Assembly (NCBI GenBank): GCA_965230185.1
Contig: OZ245995.1
Location: 5,270,001 to 5,334,000, forward strand
Source: Motiliproteus sp965230185
GTDB lineage: Bacteria; Pseudomonadota; Gammaproteobacteria; Pseudomonadales; Balneatricaceae
Length of the DNA stretch: 64,000 bases
Reading direction: 5' to 3'
Of the stretch, positions 8,466-15,992 are shown in pieces (positions within the stretch are counted from its first letter, which is position 1; every line of letters starts with the position of its first letter). The position numbers and the translations under genes are program-made. The notes under the pieces were generated by a model. That model was not told the DNA's origin, searched no databases, and saw nothing but the letters and a program-made list of their open reading frames with translations.

Positions 8466-9119
8466 TCACGCCGGCTCGTCAGTGCTGCTGCCACCGTTAT
8501 TTACCAGGTTGGAGACTTTGACTACTGCCATCTCCAGACTGTCCAGCAGCTGGTTAGTCTTGGTCTGCATAAAGGCATGTGCCAGCAGCAGAGGAATGGC
8601 AACCATCAGGCCGAAGGCGGTGGTGTTCATCGCCACGGAGATGCTGGCTGACAGCAGATCGGCCTTATCCGCAGGATCTATATCGGCGAGAACTGAAAAC
8701 GCCTCGGTGAGCCCCATGATCGTTCCCAGCAGTCCCAGCAGCGTCGCGATATTGGCAAAGGTGGCCAGATAGTGGGTCCGTTTTTCCAGCCGGGGAATAA
8801 ATTCCAGCATTCCCTCCTCCATGGCCATCTGCACCTCCTCCGCCGAGCTTTCACCCTTAGCGCGCTGAAGCCCGTAGGCCAGAATACGACTCATGGCCGA
8901 ATCGGAGCTCAGCGCCAGTTCCCTGGCGTTTTCGTAGCGCCCCTCTTCCACCAGTGGCAACACCCGCTCCCAGACCTTGCGGCTGCGCGCGGCGGCAACA
9001 GTCAGATAGATATAACGTTCGATGACGATGGCGACCCCCAGCGCCAGCACCAGTACGATCGGATACATAAACACGCCACCGGACTGAAAGAAGCTGAGCA
9101 CAGCGTATAGATGATCCAT
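8466..9119 (-). CDS. MotA/TolQ/ExbB-family proton channel protein
   Basis: 217 aa from the ATG at 9119, which has GGAGG eight bases upstream; a GTG at 9128 lies too close to that element. Membrane helices are at about residues 15-38, 120-145 and 160-182. The family pattern is present: FANIATLLGLLGTIMGLTEAF in the second helix and ISVAMNTTAFGLMVAIPLLLAHAF in the third, with a cytoplasmic loop of about 80 residues between helices 1 and 2. It should form the pentameric proton channel that drives the two ExbD proteins and the AgmX-like transducer encoded downstream. A 103-base gap separates it from the preceding small gene, the widest gap among the first nine genes of the operon, so an internal promoter is possible. 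Confidence 0.93.
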   Translation of the reverse strand: MDHLYAVLSFFQSGGVFMYPIVLVLALGVAIVIERYIYLTVAAARSRKVWERVLPLVEEGRYENARELALSSDSAMSRILAYGLQRAKGESSAEEVQMAMEEGMLEFIPRLEKRTHYLATFANIATLLGLLGTIMGLTEAFSVLADIDPADKADLLSASISVAMNTTAFGLMVAIPLLLAHAFMQTKTNQLLDSLEMAVVKVSNLVNNGGSSTDEPA

Positions 9120-9222
9120 AACGTACACCTCCAGGGTTTATTTCCAATCCGGCGCCCGGGATCGGCAACTCCTGCAGCGGAGCCGGCGACCGCAGACGAT
9201 CACCTTCCGTTAACCCGGCTTT

Positions 9223-9507
9223 TCAGGGAACTCTGTCAACACTGTAGCCCTCCTGAATAAGCTCCAGCTGTTTACGAAACAGCTCCCGCTCCAGCGGTTC
9301 CGGTTTATCATCCAGACCGCTCTCGAAAGGGGTTCCGTCCAGCGGTGCCCCCAACCGTTTCCAGGGGGCAATATAGAGAGTGCCGGGCAGAGCCTGGTTG
9401 CCCCGAATGGAGAGGGTCTTCTGCTCCAGCTGCTCCGGTTCTTCGGCTGCTGCACTACTGAGCATCAGAAATGGAATCGACAGCAGTGGGATGGCGGCGA
9501 CTCTCAT
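9223..9507 (-). CDS. Small exported protein of unknown function in the ExbB/ExbD operon
   Basis: 94 aa from the ATG at 9507, which overlaps the stop of the TPR lipoprotein gene (ATGA). A signal peptide (MRVAAIPLLSIPFLMLSSAAA) is followed by about 73 residues with LPGTLYIAPWKRLGAPLDG and a charged, helical end (PLERELFRKQLELIQEGYSV). There are no cysteines and no recognised domain. Its fixed place between a TPR lipoprotein and ExbB suggests a periplasmic accessory part of the complex; the function is unknown. Confidence 0.75.
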   Translation of the reverse strand: MRVAAIPLLSIPFLMLSSAAAEEPEQLEQKTLSIRGNQALPGTLYIAPWKRLGAPLDGTPFESGLDDKPEPLERELFRKQLELIQEGYSVDRVP

Positions 9508-10151
9508 GGCAGAACCTCCGCACGGCTCTGATCGGAACCCTGTCGCTGCAGATCTTCTATCCACAGATCCACCGGCAGATCTGTCGCGGCAGACAGGCGT
9601 TGATAGGCCCGGTAATGACGTAGTGCACAACCGCGGTTCTGCAGATAGAGGTCGCACAGAATGCCGAGATTCAGATGCGCCAGTGGATAGTCCGGTTTCA
9701 ATTCCAGTGCCTGCTGGTAGGCGTCCCGGGCCTGCCGGAACTGCCCACGCTTGCGAAACAATATACCTAGCTGATTGTAGGCGATGGATTTTCCACCATC
9801 CAATTGAAGCGCCCGTCGCAGAGCCTGTTCGGCCTGCTGATATTCGTCGAGCTGAAGATAGGCGATACCGAGATTGAGCTGCACTCCGGGTACTGTCGGG
9901 TCTTCCCGGGCGATCGCCTGAAGTTGCTGTGCAGCCTCAGAAAACCGCTTAGCTTTCATCAACATAACCGCCTCACGAAATGCCTCCAGCAACCGATCGT
10001 CAACAGTCGTGGTCGCAGGGGTATCGCCATCCGAAGCAGGCACTTCGGGTAACGACTCCTGCACGACCCGGGCAGGCCCACACCCCCATAACAGTCCGGC
10101 GACAATAAGCCCGGCAACAAGGTTAGTCGATTGTTTCCACTGCGGTTTCAC
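9504..10151 (-). CDS. TPR outer-membrane lipoprotein (GltE-like)
   Basis: 215 aa from a GTG at 10151 with AGGTGG six bases upstream; an ATG at 10169 without a ribosome site would add six residues. The lipobox ends in LLWGC with the lipid-carrying cysteine at residue 24. Four or so TPR units follow (about 55-190), including NLGIAYLQLDEYQQAEQALR, YNQLGILFRKRGQFRQARDA and ALELKPDYPLAHLNLGILCD. The next residue after the cysteine is Gly, which favours outer-membrane sorting. It overlaps the end of the 957-aa TPR gene by 29 bases. A TPR lipoprotein of this sort is also a component of the Myxococcus Glt complex. Confidence 0.85.
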   Translation of the reverse strand: MKPQWKQSTNLVAGLIVAGLLWGCGPARVVQESLPEVPASDGDTPATTTVDDRLLEAFREAVMLMKAKRFSEAAQQLQAIAREDPTVPGVQLNLGIAYLQLDEYQQAEQALRRALQLDGGKSIAYNQLGILFRKRGQFRQARDAYQQALELKPDYPLAHLNLGILCDLYLQNRGCALRHYRAYQRLSAATDLPVDLWIEDLQRQGSDQSRAEVLP

Positions 10152-12996
10152 TCCGTTCCACCTTCGCATATCTGGCTGGCCATAGTTCTGCCAGTCGTTT
10201 CAGGCTTTTTCTGATCCAGGCGTCATATTGCCCTTCGGAAATTCGCCTGACATTGTTCTGATAATAGACAATAGCCTGCTCTTCAAAAGGCGCAGCCTGC
10301 TCCTCCAGCAACAGCTCATACTGTGCCAGTTCTTCACCGCCCAGCCCCTGCGGGCGCTCTGAACGCAGCAGTTCATCTCCCAGTTCATGGTACATACCGG
10401 CGATTCGGTAGGTGGCGACGGTGGTGGTTTTTCCGATGCCGTATCCGGTGACCTCTTCCAGCGTCTTCAGGGCCCGCTTCATGGCCTTCAGCTTCTTCGC
10501 CAGGTTTTCCTGCAACGGTTCGGTCAGGCGGACACGTTCAAAAGTTCGGACCTGCTCCTCCGCCAGACTCAGACTTGCCTGTGCGGCGGCGGAGCCCGTT
10601 GCTCCATCACCGGCGAGCCGATCCACTCGAATGATCTCCAGCAGCCAGTGCTTACGTCCCGGCTTATCTCCCCGAGCCAGCGCCAGATCCGCCAGTTTCT
10701 GACGAACGGCAATCGCCTCGGCCACCGGTATCGGAAAATCACCGACATAATGCTCGAGCACGGCTCTGGCCTGTCCGGTCCGCTCCAGCTGCCGATAGAG
10801 TTCGGCCGCCCGAAGCAGCGCCTGACGGCGCACAGACGCCACCCCCTGCCCTCGTCCCAGTTCCGACCAGGCATCGGCGGCTTCCCTCCGACGACCACTG
10901 CGGTCCCAGGCAAAGGCCAGCTTCGGTAACACCTCCTGCTGCAGGGGATGGTCGGGATGATCATGACGAAACTGCTGAAGAACCCGAATCGCCTGATCCC
11001 ACTGATTCAACGCCAGCAGCGATGCCGCGGCATCATATTGCGCCCCGGGGTGAACCGACGACTCTGAACCACCGCTGGTCGCCGCCAGAAGAAACAGCTC
11101 GGCCGCACGCGACTGATCACCCTGGTCCCGGGCAGCTTCTGCCTGGCGGTAGACAGAGACGGCCAGACCTTCCCGCAGGGCGGTGCGTCGAAGATCTTCA
11201 GCCGTCGCCAGCCCGAGCGCGTGCCGATAGCCCTGCTCTGCACCGAGAAAGTCCCGCTGCTGAAACCGGGCCCGGGCCAGCATCGTCCAGGCAATCTGTT
11301 GCAACATCACCGGCAACCCCTGTGGCTGCTGCAGCAACCGTTCAGCGGCTTCGGCAATATCAGCCTGGCGTCCTCGATCCAGCAACTCGGAACCGGTCTG
11401 GCTGAACACAGCCACCGCATCAGGATGATCGGGCCAGGTCCTGACAAAGCGAAGCCGGCTCTCGGTAAAGCGTTCAGACCAGGCCGCCAGCTCCTCTCCC
11501 TCCAGTGCCTTCAGCTGCTGAGCGAAAGCTTTGAGGGCCGATCGACCCGCCTCGCTGCCACGAGGGCTGTCACCGCTTTCATAAGCGGTATGAAGGTACT
11601 CTTTCACGGCCCGGGGATAGTCACCCCGCTGATACAGCAGTTCAGCCAGCTGAAAGTTCATTTCCGCGGCGATATCACTCTTTGCAGCGCCACCAAAATC
11701 CTCCAGGTAGCGACGATAATACTGTTCTGCGCTCTGGAACGATTCGAGGGATCCTGTGTTCAGCGCTCGTCGATGGGAATCACCCGCCAGTTCCAGCAGA
11801 GACGCCTGCAACTGCTGAATGACCTCCGCAAACGCGGACCGGTTATGGCTACGCCAGAATGCGCTGCCCAGCCCATAGTTTTCCAGCAACTCAGCGCGGG
11901 TCATCAGGACGCTCCGCTGGGTGCCCTCCTGACGGTAGAGCCTGATCGCCTTCAGGTAATGAAAGGGAGCTTCGGCGTCTTCGGGTTGTTGCCGGGCCAG
12001 AGCGAGCCAGGTTCCGGCGGCATCGGTTGACAACCCTTTACGCTGATAGAGACGGGCGAGATGACGGTAAATCTGGGACTCATAGGGCCGGTGTCCCCAG
12101 CGGTTAAAATAGTCGGCGATGGCATCGGTACCCGCCAGGTAGGAGAAACAGAGGCTGATAGCCCGGAACAGATCGTCAACCTGCTCCCGATCAGCCCGGG
12201 AGAGTTCGGAAAGCAGTTGCTCAGGATCTGAGTTCAGTGGAAGTTTGAGGTCCATCAGGGTAAAAAAGGGCTCCAGCGCATCGTTATAGCGTTCCTGCCG
12301 GAGCAGACTCCAGCCCAGCTTATTCAGCGCCTGCTCATAGACAGGTACCTTCCCGCCCAGTTTCACCACGGCACGATAGGCCGCCTCAGCCCGGGCAAAA
12401 TCCTGTTCACCAAACAACAGCTCACCGAACCTGAACTGAGCATCGGCATAAAGGTTTGCCCGGATATGCGGATAGCCATCGATCAGCCGCTTCAGAATTT
12501 CTGTCGCCCGCTGCGGGCGACCCTGCCCCTCATAGGCTTTCGCCAGCTGATAGAGCAGCTCCGCCGAGGCGCTATCCTGAGGCCGGATACCCAGCAGCTG
12601 CTCATAGATTACGATCGCTTCAGAGTAGCGCTCGTCGGGGGAGCGAGAAACGGACGCAGTTCGGTCGGTCAGTCCGGAGCTGTCATCCGCCCCGGCACTT
12701 TCCACCAGCAGGTCCGCCAGACGTCTCTGAATCTCATGCTGTTCGCTGCTGCCCGGATAATCCTGCAAAAACTTCCGGTAGGCTATGATCGCCTTTTCCC
12801 GGCCATCTCCGCCCAGAGGCATCTCGCCTTCAGCGCCAGTGGTTACATTGAGATCGGCAATGGTCAGAGCGGCGGCAACAGAATCACCGGAAGGCGGGCC
12901 GGACGTCACCGGGGGGCCACCTGAACAAGCCGCCAGCAATCCACCGCAGGACAGCAACAGCAGGAACCCGGTGCGGGGCAGCAATAGCCTATTCAT
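10123..12996 (-). CDS. Very large TPR lipoprotein (957 aa), Glt-like scaffold
   Basis: The ATG at 12996 overlaps the previous stop by eight bases (ATGAATAG). The signal peptide ends in the lipobox GGLLAAC, cysteine at residue 24. The rest is almost entirely degenerate TPR/Sel1-like helical repeats; recognisable units include YPGSSEQHEIQRRLADLL, LLYQLAKAYEGQGRPQRATE and FRFGELLFGEQDFARAEAAY. Spacing suggests well over fifteen repeats, typical of an elongated superhelical scaffold anchored by lipid to an envelope membrane. No catalytic domain is visible. Size, lipoprotein nature and position beside ExbB/ExbD genes support a role in bridging inner-membrane motor and outer envelope. Confidence 0.85.
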   Translation of the reverse strand: MNRLLLPRTGFLLLLSCGGLLAACSGGPPVTSGPPSGDSVAAALTIADLNVTTGAEGEMPLGGDGREKAIIAYRKFLQDYPGSSEQHEIQRRLADLLVESAGADDSSGLTDRTASVSRSPDERYSEAIVIYEQLLGIRPQDSASAELLYQLAKAYEGQGRPQRATEILKRLIDGYPHIRANLYADAQFRFGELLFGEQDFARAEAAYRAVVKLGGKVPVYEQALNKLGWSLLRQERYNDALEPFFTLMDLKLPLNSDPEQLLSELSRADREQVDDLFRAISLCFSYLAGTDAIADYFNRWGHRPYESQIYRHLARLYQRKGLSTDAAGTWLALARQQPEDAEAPFHYLKAIRLYRQEGTQRSVLMTRAELLENYGLGSAFWRSHNRSAFAEVIQQLQASLLELAGDSHRRALNTGSLESFQSAEQYYRRYLEDFGGAAKSDIAAEMNFQLAELLYQRGDYPRAVKEYLHTAYESGDSPRGSEAGRSALKAFAQQLKALEGEELAAWSERFTESRLRFVRTWPDHPDAVAVFSQTGSELLDRGRQADIAEAAERLLQQPQGLPVMLQQIAWTMLARARFQQRDFLGAEQGYRHALGLATAEDLRRTALREGLAVSVYRQAEAARDQGDQSRAAELFLLAATSGGSESSVHPGAQYDAAASLLALNQWDQAIRVLQQFRHDHPDHPLQQEVLPKLAFAWDRSGRRREAADAWSELGRGQGVASVRRQALLRAAELYRQLERTGQARAVLEHYVGDFPIPVAEAIAVRQKLADLALARGDKPGRKHWLLEIIRVDRLAGDGATGSAAAQASLSLAEEQVRTFERVRLTEPLQENLAKKLKAMKRALKTLEEVTGYGIGKTTTVATYRIAGMYHELGDELLRSERPQGLGGEELAQYELLLEEQAAPFEEQAIVYYQNNVRRISEGQYDAWIRKSLKRLAELWPARYAKVERSETAVETID

Positions 12997-15001
12997 CCCT
13001 GACCGCATCATAGCTCTTGGCCAGCTCCAGCCGGGCTCGTTCCAGATTGGATTCAAGCTGACGCCGACGCCGTTCCAGCTCCTCCAGAGCCAGCGTTCTG
13101 GCATAGCGATCATAGGCGTCGATCGCGCCGACGATGCGCTCCTGCAGCCGGGCAACCCGTTCTCTCAACGCAGCCAGATACCCTTCCAGCTCCCCCCGCC
13201 GGCTTTCACCCTTCTGGAATCGCCGAATCAGCCGCCCGACCCGCTCTCCGCTGGCGGCCAGCTCTCTGACCAGTTCTCTCAGCTCTTGCTGCTTCGATAA
13301 TCTGGCTGCTGGTTGCTCAGGAACAGAACCACGTACCCGGCGAGACAGCCATTGCGGTGGCTGAGCCTGCGGAGGATCGGGAATCACCTCGTCCGGATAG
13401 GCAAAGTCCTTATCTGAATTCGGTATCCGGATGGTACCGGCCACGGGAAAATCAGTCTGTTCCGCCCCGGGTATTTCAATGGTTTCCGCTTGCGGAAGCC
13501 CGGTCCCGTCCGATTCCGGAAGACCGCTGAAATCCGTTTCCGGCAACACGGACCAGCCCCCCGGCAGTGGCCGGGTATTGCGCTCTGGCGGCAGATCCAG
13601 CTCCGGTAGCGATGGTTTTTTCCGGGTAGAGTGCGGCTCTTCGCCATCAAGTCGCTGTCTCTGCCAGTACGAAACAGCCCCCTCCGGCTCTCCCTGCGAC
13701 TCACTCTTTGTGTCACCGTTTTCAGCGTGTTTTCCCGGATCAGCACCAGGGGATGCGGCCACCGTTTCAGAGCCGGGCAGGTTCCGACCGGCTTCCTTTT
13801 GCAGGGCGAGCCCGGTCAGCCGGTCCAGAGTATTCAGCCCCTGTTCCAGATACCCCTGCATCGCCCGGAGATCTGACTGTCCACGCGCTGCTTCCTGGAA
13901 CACCCGACTGGCCAGCACCGGCCCCATATAGGGAGCACTGCTGATACCTGCTGCCGGCTCCCGGCGCACTGCATCCATCACCTGATTAACCCGCACCAGT
14001 TCCCGGGAAAAGATATCCACGGCCACTTCGTAGCTCCTCGCCGCCAGCTCCGGAGAACGCAGCTCCCTGTGTACAGAGGGTACGGCCAGCAGCGACTCCT
14101 GCACCGCCGGATCTTCTGCCGTACGGCCACGCAACGCCATCCAGGGGGTCAACGCTTCTGCCGAGCGCCCCTGTTGTCGGGTAATCCAGCCGGTAGCCAG
14201 CAGGGCGCGATTTGCCGAAGGTCCGTGCAGCCGCACCTTACCCAGGTGACTCAGCGCCTGCTCCGGGTTCTCCAGCCGCATCAGTATGTAGGCGAGTGTC
14301 AGATTGGCCTTATCTTTCAGCGAAAGCAGCTCCTCTTCAGCGGCTGACAGAGTCGCAACCCGCCGCAACGGCAGCATGGCTGCTTCGAGCCGCCCGGTTC
14401 GTACCCACGCCACCCCAAGGTTATAATCCGCATAGCCGGACAGGGCTTCCGGGCCCTGCCATTGCTCCAGTGCCGTGGCCGCATCAGCATACTCCCCCTG
14501 GGCCATCAGCACATGAGCAAGCAGCAGACCATGCTGCCCGCGGATATCCTCAGGCAGCCGGCCACGTACGTTGTCGAGTGCCCTCGCAGCTGCAGTCAGC
14601 TGACCTTTATGAAAAAAAGCCTTAGCTAGTTCATACCATGCCCGGTTTCTGAGCTCCTCCCCGATCCGCTCATCCAGCAGCGTACGAAAAGTGGCGTCCG
14701 CCTCATCCCGTAAACCCCAGGCCAGCTTCAGCCGGGTCAGCAGCACCACAGTATCTGTCGGAGTCAGAGTCAGCTGGCCACGATCATATGCCAGTTGCAA
14801 TCGAGTGATCGCGGAAAAAGGATCATTCTGCTGCTGATGAAACAGAGCCTGACCGTATATCAGCTCCCGGAGCCGGGTGGCATTCTGCTCCGGACCCTGC
14901 TCCGGACCATAGTCCGCGCTGGTGGTAGAGATCAGGCACAGGTTCAGAGCCAGGGCCAGGGCGGTAATACCTAAATAGTGCGTCGGGGGCCGGCTCAACA
15001 T
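12989..15001 (-). CDS. Exported TPR protein with C-terminal coiled coil (GltD-like)
   Basis: 670 aa from the ATG at 15001 (GGAG upstream); a GTG at 15013 overlaps the preceding gene. A cleavable signal peptide ends near residue 29 (LISTTSADYG). Residues about 35-370 are TPR repeats. Residues about 400-560 are a low-complexity Pro/Glu/Ser linker containing short repeated phrases (LPETDFSGLPESDGTGLPQ). Residues about 570-670 form a charged coiled coil rich in Arg, Glu and Leu. No cysteine lipobox was seen, so it is probably periplasmic. It is the second gene of the operon and probably bridges parts of the complex. Confidence 0.82.
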   Translation of the reverse strand: MLSRPPTHYLGITALALALNLCLISTTSADYGPEQGPEQNATRLRELIYGQALFHQQQNDPFSAITRLQLAYDRGQLTLTPTDTVVLLTRLKLAWGLRDEADATFRTLLDERIGEELRNRAWYELAKAFFHKGQLTAAARALDNVRGRLPEDIRGQHGLLLAHVLMAQGEYADAATALEQWQGPEALSGYADYNLGVAWVRTGRLEAAMLPLRRVATLSAAEEELLSLKDKANLTLAYILMRLENPEQALSHLGKVRLHGPSANRALLATGWITRQQGRSAEALTPWMALRGRTAEDPAVQESLLAVPSVHRELRSPELAARSYEVAVDIFSRELVRVNQVMDAVRREPAAGISSAPYMGPVLASRVFQEAARGQSDLRAMQGYLEQGLNTLDRLTGLALQKEAGRNLPGSETVAASPGADPGKHAENGDTKSESQGEPEGAVSYWQRQRLDGEEPHSTRKKPSLPELDLPPERNTRPLPGGWSVLPETDFSGLPESDGTGLPQAETIEIPGAEQTDFPVAGTIRIPNSDKDFAYPDEVIPDPPQAQPPQWLSRRVRGSVPEQPAARLSKQQELRELVRELAASGERVGRLIRRFQKGESRRGELEGYLAALRERVARLQERIVGAIDAYDRYARTLALEELERRRRQLESNLERARLELAKSYDAVRDE

Positions 15002-15006
15002 GGTTG

Positions 15007-15612
15007 CTACCACTCCAGAATTTCGAGTGTGGGATCCTTCCTGAACCCAGAACGCCCGATACGCAGCTCGAGGTATTTGGGCCCCCCGGTCTTGGCAATA
15101 ACGTTGGCCAGACTTCTTTGCACGATCTGGCCATCCGGCCCGTAACAGGAGACTGAAACGGCAATGCTGTGATCGCCGGCTTTAAGCGTACCAATGTAGG
15201 GCCGGTGAACTCCGCCCTGGCCCAGAGCCCGGTTCTGGCTGTCGTTATAGTGGTGTCGGGTGATTTCCCTGCCGTTCAGTTCGATCAGCAAACTGTCCAG
15301 AACAACCGGCTCATCCTTGGTTACCGAAACGTAGATAACCAGCTGCTCGGCCCTGGGATACAGCAGCTCTTCTTCCAGCTGCAACAGTTCCCGATTCAGC
15401 TCCAGAACCTCTTTTTTGATCGCCCGAACCTCCTGATCGAGGGAGACGGAGTCCCCAACGACCTGCAGCGGCTCTCCACTCGCCTGCAAAGACAGAGAAA
15501 AAATCAGAAGGAAACACAACTGTTTTGCCCGGAGCGAACTCCCGGCCTGAAGAAGGAAAACTCTCAGGGTGGTCAGCCCCGGCCACCGGCCTTTCCCGGT
15601 CATCCCTGCCAT
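15007..15612 (-). CDS. Exported coiled-coil/beta-domain protein of unknown function, first gene of the operon
   Basis: 201 aa. A long N-region precedes a signal-like hydrophobic segment (LCFLLIFSLSLQASG, about residues 32-46). A short coiled coil follows (about 60-85, EVRAIKKEVLELNRELLQLE), then a domain of beta-strand character (about 88-200) with LLIELNGREI, GTLKAGDHSIAVSVSCYG and LELRIG. It starts the minus-strand operon; its stop overlaps the next gene's ribosome site. I do not recognise a named family. The start may lie further in, since the residues before the signal core are unusually many. A strong terminator hairpin lies only 28 bases upstream of the ATG. Confidence 0.7.
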   Translation of the reverse strand: MAGMTGKGRWPGLTTLRVFLLQAGSSLRAKQLCFLLIFSLSLQASGEPLQVVGDSVSLDQEVRAIKKEVLELNRELLQLEEELLYPRAEQLVIYVSVTKDEPVVLDSLLIELNGREITRHHYNDSQNRALGQGGVHRPYIGTLKAGDHSIAVSVSCYGPDGQIVQRSLANVIAKTGGPKYLELRIGRSGFRKDPTLEILEW

Positions 15613-15640
15613 GACGCCCCCTGCGAGACAGAGTACTGTG

Positions 15641-15677
15641 AAAAAATCAGCGGTGGACGGCTACGTCAAACCGCTGA
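15641..15677 (-). terminator. Strong intrinsic terminator directly upstream of the TPR/ExbB operon
   Basis: On the minus strand an 8-bp stem (TCAGCGGT/ACCGCTGA) encloses an inner GACG/CGTC stem and is followed by six T residues. It would stop read-through from the glycosylation cassette. Its loop contains TTGACG, a possible -35 of the operon, with only TTTTTT at the -10 position. Confidence 0.75.
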
Positions 15678-15926
15678 CCCTGCACGAATATGTTCTAAGG
15701 ATAGGTGACAGACTGATTGTTTTCTATACAACAGGAGAGACAGGAAACGGTAAGAGCGAACTACCGGGCGAAAGTCCTGAAGGGCATAATCGACACCTGC
15801 GGAGGTTGCCCCATCGAAGGCTGTGACGCCGACATACGCTGTGCCGACTCCTGCTTTGGGGTGGGCAGTGACCTTAGGCGGCATGTAACCATTGCCATGT
15901 GTTTTTCGTTACTGACCGGCGCCTTT

Positions 15927-15970
15927 TTCGCAGGTTTCTCAGGGATAGCCAACCCCGCCTGCGAATTTTT
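15927..15970 (+). terminator. Terminator-like hairpin on the plus strand
   Basis: TTCGCAGG (15927-15934) pairs perfectly with CCTGCGAA (15958-15965) and is followed by five T residues. The 23-base loop is long. No plus-strand gene is known upstream, so it either ends an unannotated RNA or is a relic at the cassette boundary. Confidence 0.45.
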
Positions 15971-15992
15971 GGCTGGCTATAAGAAAGCTGAG

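Larger units (their letters stand above)
15613..15992. other. Structured intergenic region between the glycosylation cassette and the TPR/ExbB operon
   Basis: 380 bases lacking a supported gene. It contains the minus-strand terminator at 15641-15677 and an opposing hairpin at 15927-15970. Both strands have short open frames (one on the plus strand is cysteine-rich), but neither has a convincing ribosome site or family. The region may hold the operon promoter, a leader RNA or a plus-strand small RNA; none can be shown. Confidence 0.5.

Noticed and set aside
15678..15960. Possible TPP, cobalamin or c-di-GMP riboswitch upstream of the machine operon (CTGAGA and CACTG-like strings)
   Set aside because: The strings occur alone; required partner motifs and stems are missing.
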